From Acetofilamentum sp. (GTDB lineage Bacteria; Bacteroidota; Bacteroidia; Bacteroidales; JAADGE01): a stretch of DNA of 6,154 nt. The notes beneath the pieces were generated by a model. That model was not told the origin of the DNA, did not search any database, and was given only the letters and a program-made list of their open reading frames with translations. The stretch spans positions 1 through 6,154 of the forward strand of contig DYOJ01000147.1 of the NCBI GenBank assembly GCA_020720705.1, read 5' to 3'. The position numbers and the translations under genes are program-made. Positions 5,892 to 6,154 of this stretch are shown one piece after another. The first letter of the stretch is position 1, and the number at the start of each line of letters is the position of its first letter.

Positions 5892-6023
5892 TTCTACTTT
5901 ACGAAGTTATGCCGGCAAAAGAAAAGCGTGGACGCTTATTGCATTTTCTATTTGCGTTTAGCGTCCACGCTAAACTATTCTAAGCACAAACTTTGCCGAA
6001 ATCTTTAACTTCGTAAAGTCGAA
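5892..6023. repeat. 132-bp nested inverted repeat, REP- or MITE-like element
   Basis: Three stems are nested. The outer arms are 5892-5909 and 6006-6023 (17 of 18 pairs, core ACTTTACGAAGTTA against TAACTTCGTAAAGT). The middle arms are CGGCAAA (5913-5919) and TTTGCCG (5992-5998). The inner arms are AGCGTGGACGCT (5925-5936) and AGCGTCCACGCT (5960-5971). Each inner arm is itself nearly self-complementary: AGCGT/ACGCT at 5925-5936, and GTTTAGCGT/ACGCTAAAC at 5956-5975. The element could therefore form either one long hairpin or a cruciform with two side stems. ATAA flanks it on both sides (5888-5891 and 6024-6027), which might be a 4-bp target duplication but is weak in such AT-rich DNA. A 27-codon frame (5878-5961) runs through it and is probably incidental. 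No transposase is present. Confidence 0.65.
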
Positions 6024-6154
6024 ATAAACACTCAAAATTAAACAGTCCTTGTAAGAAAACTCATATTACATTGAAATTCTGAATGTTATAGTGAGATTTG
6101 GTATCCACTCAAAAAAGTATGGTAATTGATAATCAGATAGTTACAACGTTATAA

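Larger units (their letters stand above)
5494..6154. other. Gene-free region upstream of the receptor gene
   Basis: I see no credible coding sequence here on either strand. A 60-codon plus-strand frame (5648-5830) crosses the hairpin at 5803-5827 and shows no recognisable domain. The region holds the receptor leader and the repeat structures listed separately. The last 130 bases after the nested repeat show nothing clear. No open frame of useful length enters from the right edge on the minus strand, where all three frames meet a stop within eight codons. Confidence 0.6.

Noticed and set aside
5878..5961. 27-codon frame inside the nested inverted repeat
   Set aside because: Its sequence is dictated by the palindromic arms, and no promoter match precedes it. 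A microprotein cannot be excluded but is unsupported.
6141..6154. Near-palindrome around AACGTT at the right edge
   Set aside because: It is short, imperfect and cut by the window boundary.

Overview
The window looks like chromosomal DNA of a member of the Bacteroidota (Bacteroidetes). It is AT-rich. The gene order rpsF-rpsR-rplI has no ssb or priB between the genes. None of the five genes has a clear Shine-Dalgarno sequence. Upstream of rpsF is a perfect match to the Bacteroidota vegetative promoter (TTTG, 19 nt, TAnnTTTG). The large outer membrane protein has the layout typical of that phylum: carboxypeptidase-regulatory-like domain, plug, beta-barrel.

Layout. Positions 1-198 are a promoter region, possibly bidirectional. 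Positions 199-1309 hold a three-gene ribosomal protein operon (bS6, bS18, bL9), closed by a textbook intrinsic terminator at 1328-1359. Positions 1310-1623 are non-coding and hold a second good promoter directly after the terminator, then a cluster of short palindromes including a perfect 11-bp inverted repeat. Positions 1624-2700 encode a stand-alone ketoacyl-ACP synthase III (FabH-like) protein with an intact Cys-His-Asn triad but an unusual active-site context. Positions 2701-3027 separate two convergent genes and hold a 41-bp near-perfect hairpin. Positions 3028-5493 (minus strand) encode an 821-residue TonB-dependent-receptor-type outer membrane protein. Positions 5494-6154 hold no credible gene. 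They contain the leader of the receptor gene, which has a 10-nt element complementary to its own start-codon region, a small hairpin, and a 132-bp nested inverted repeat that looks like a dispersed palindromic or MITE-like element.

How the genes relate. The three ribosomal genes act together: bS6 and bS18 form a heterodimer on the 30S platform, and bL9 sits on the 50S subunit. The KAS III gene and the receptor gene are separate transcription units facing each other, and nothing in the sequence links their functions. No defence system, CRISPR array, complete insertion sequence, tRNA or rRNA is visible. I see no convincing new multi-gene system. The most interesting signals are the non-coding structures and the atypical KAS III.
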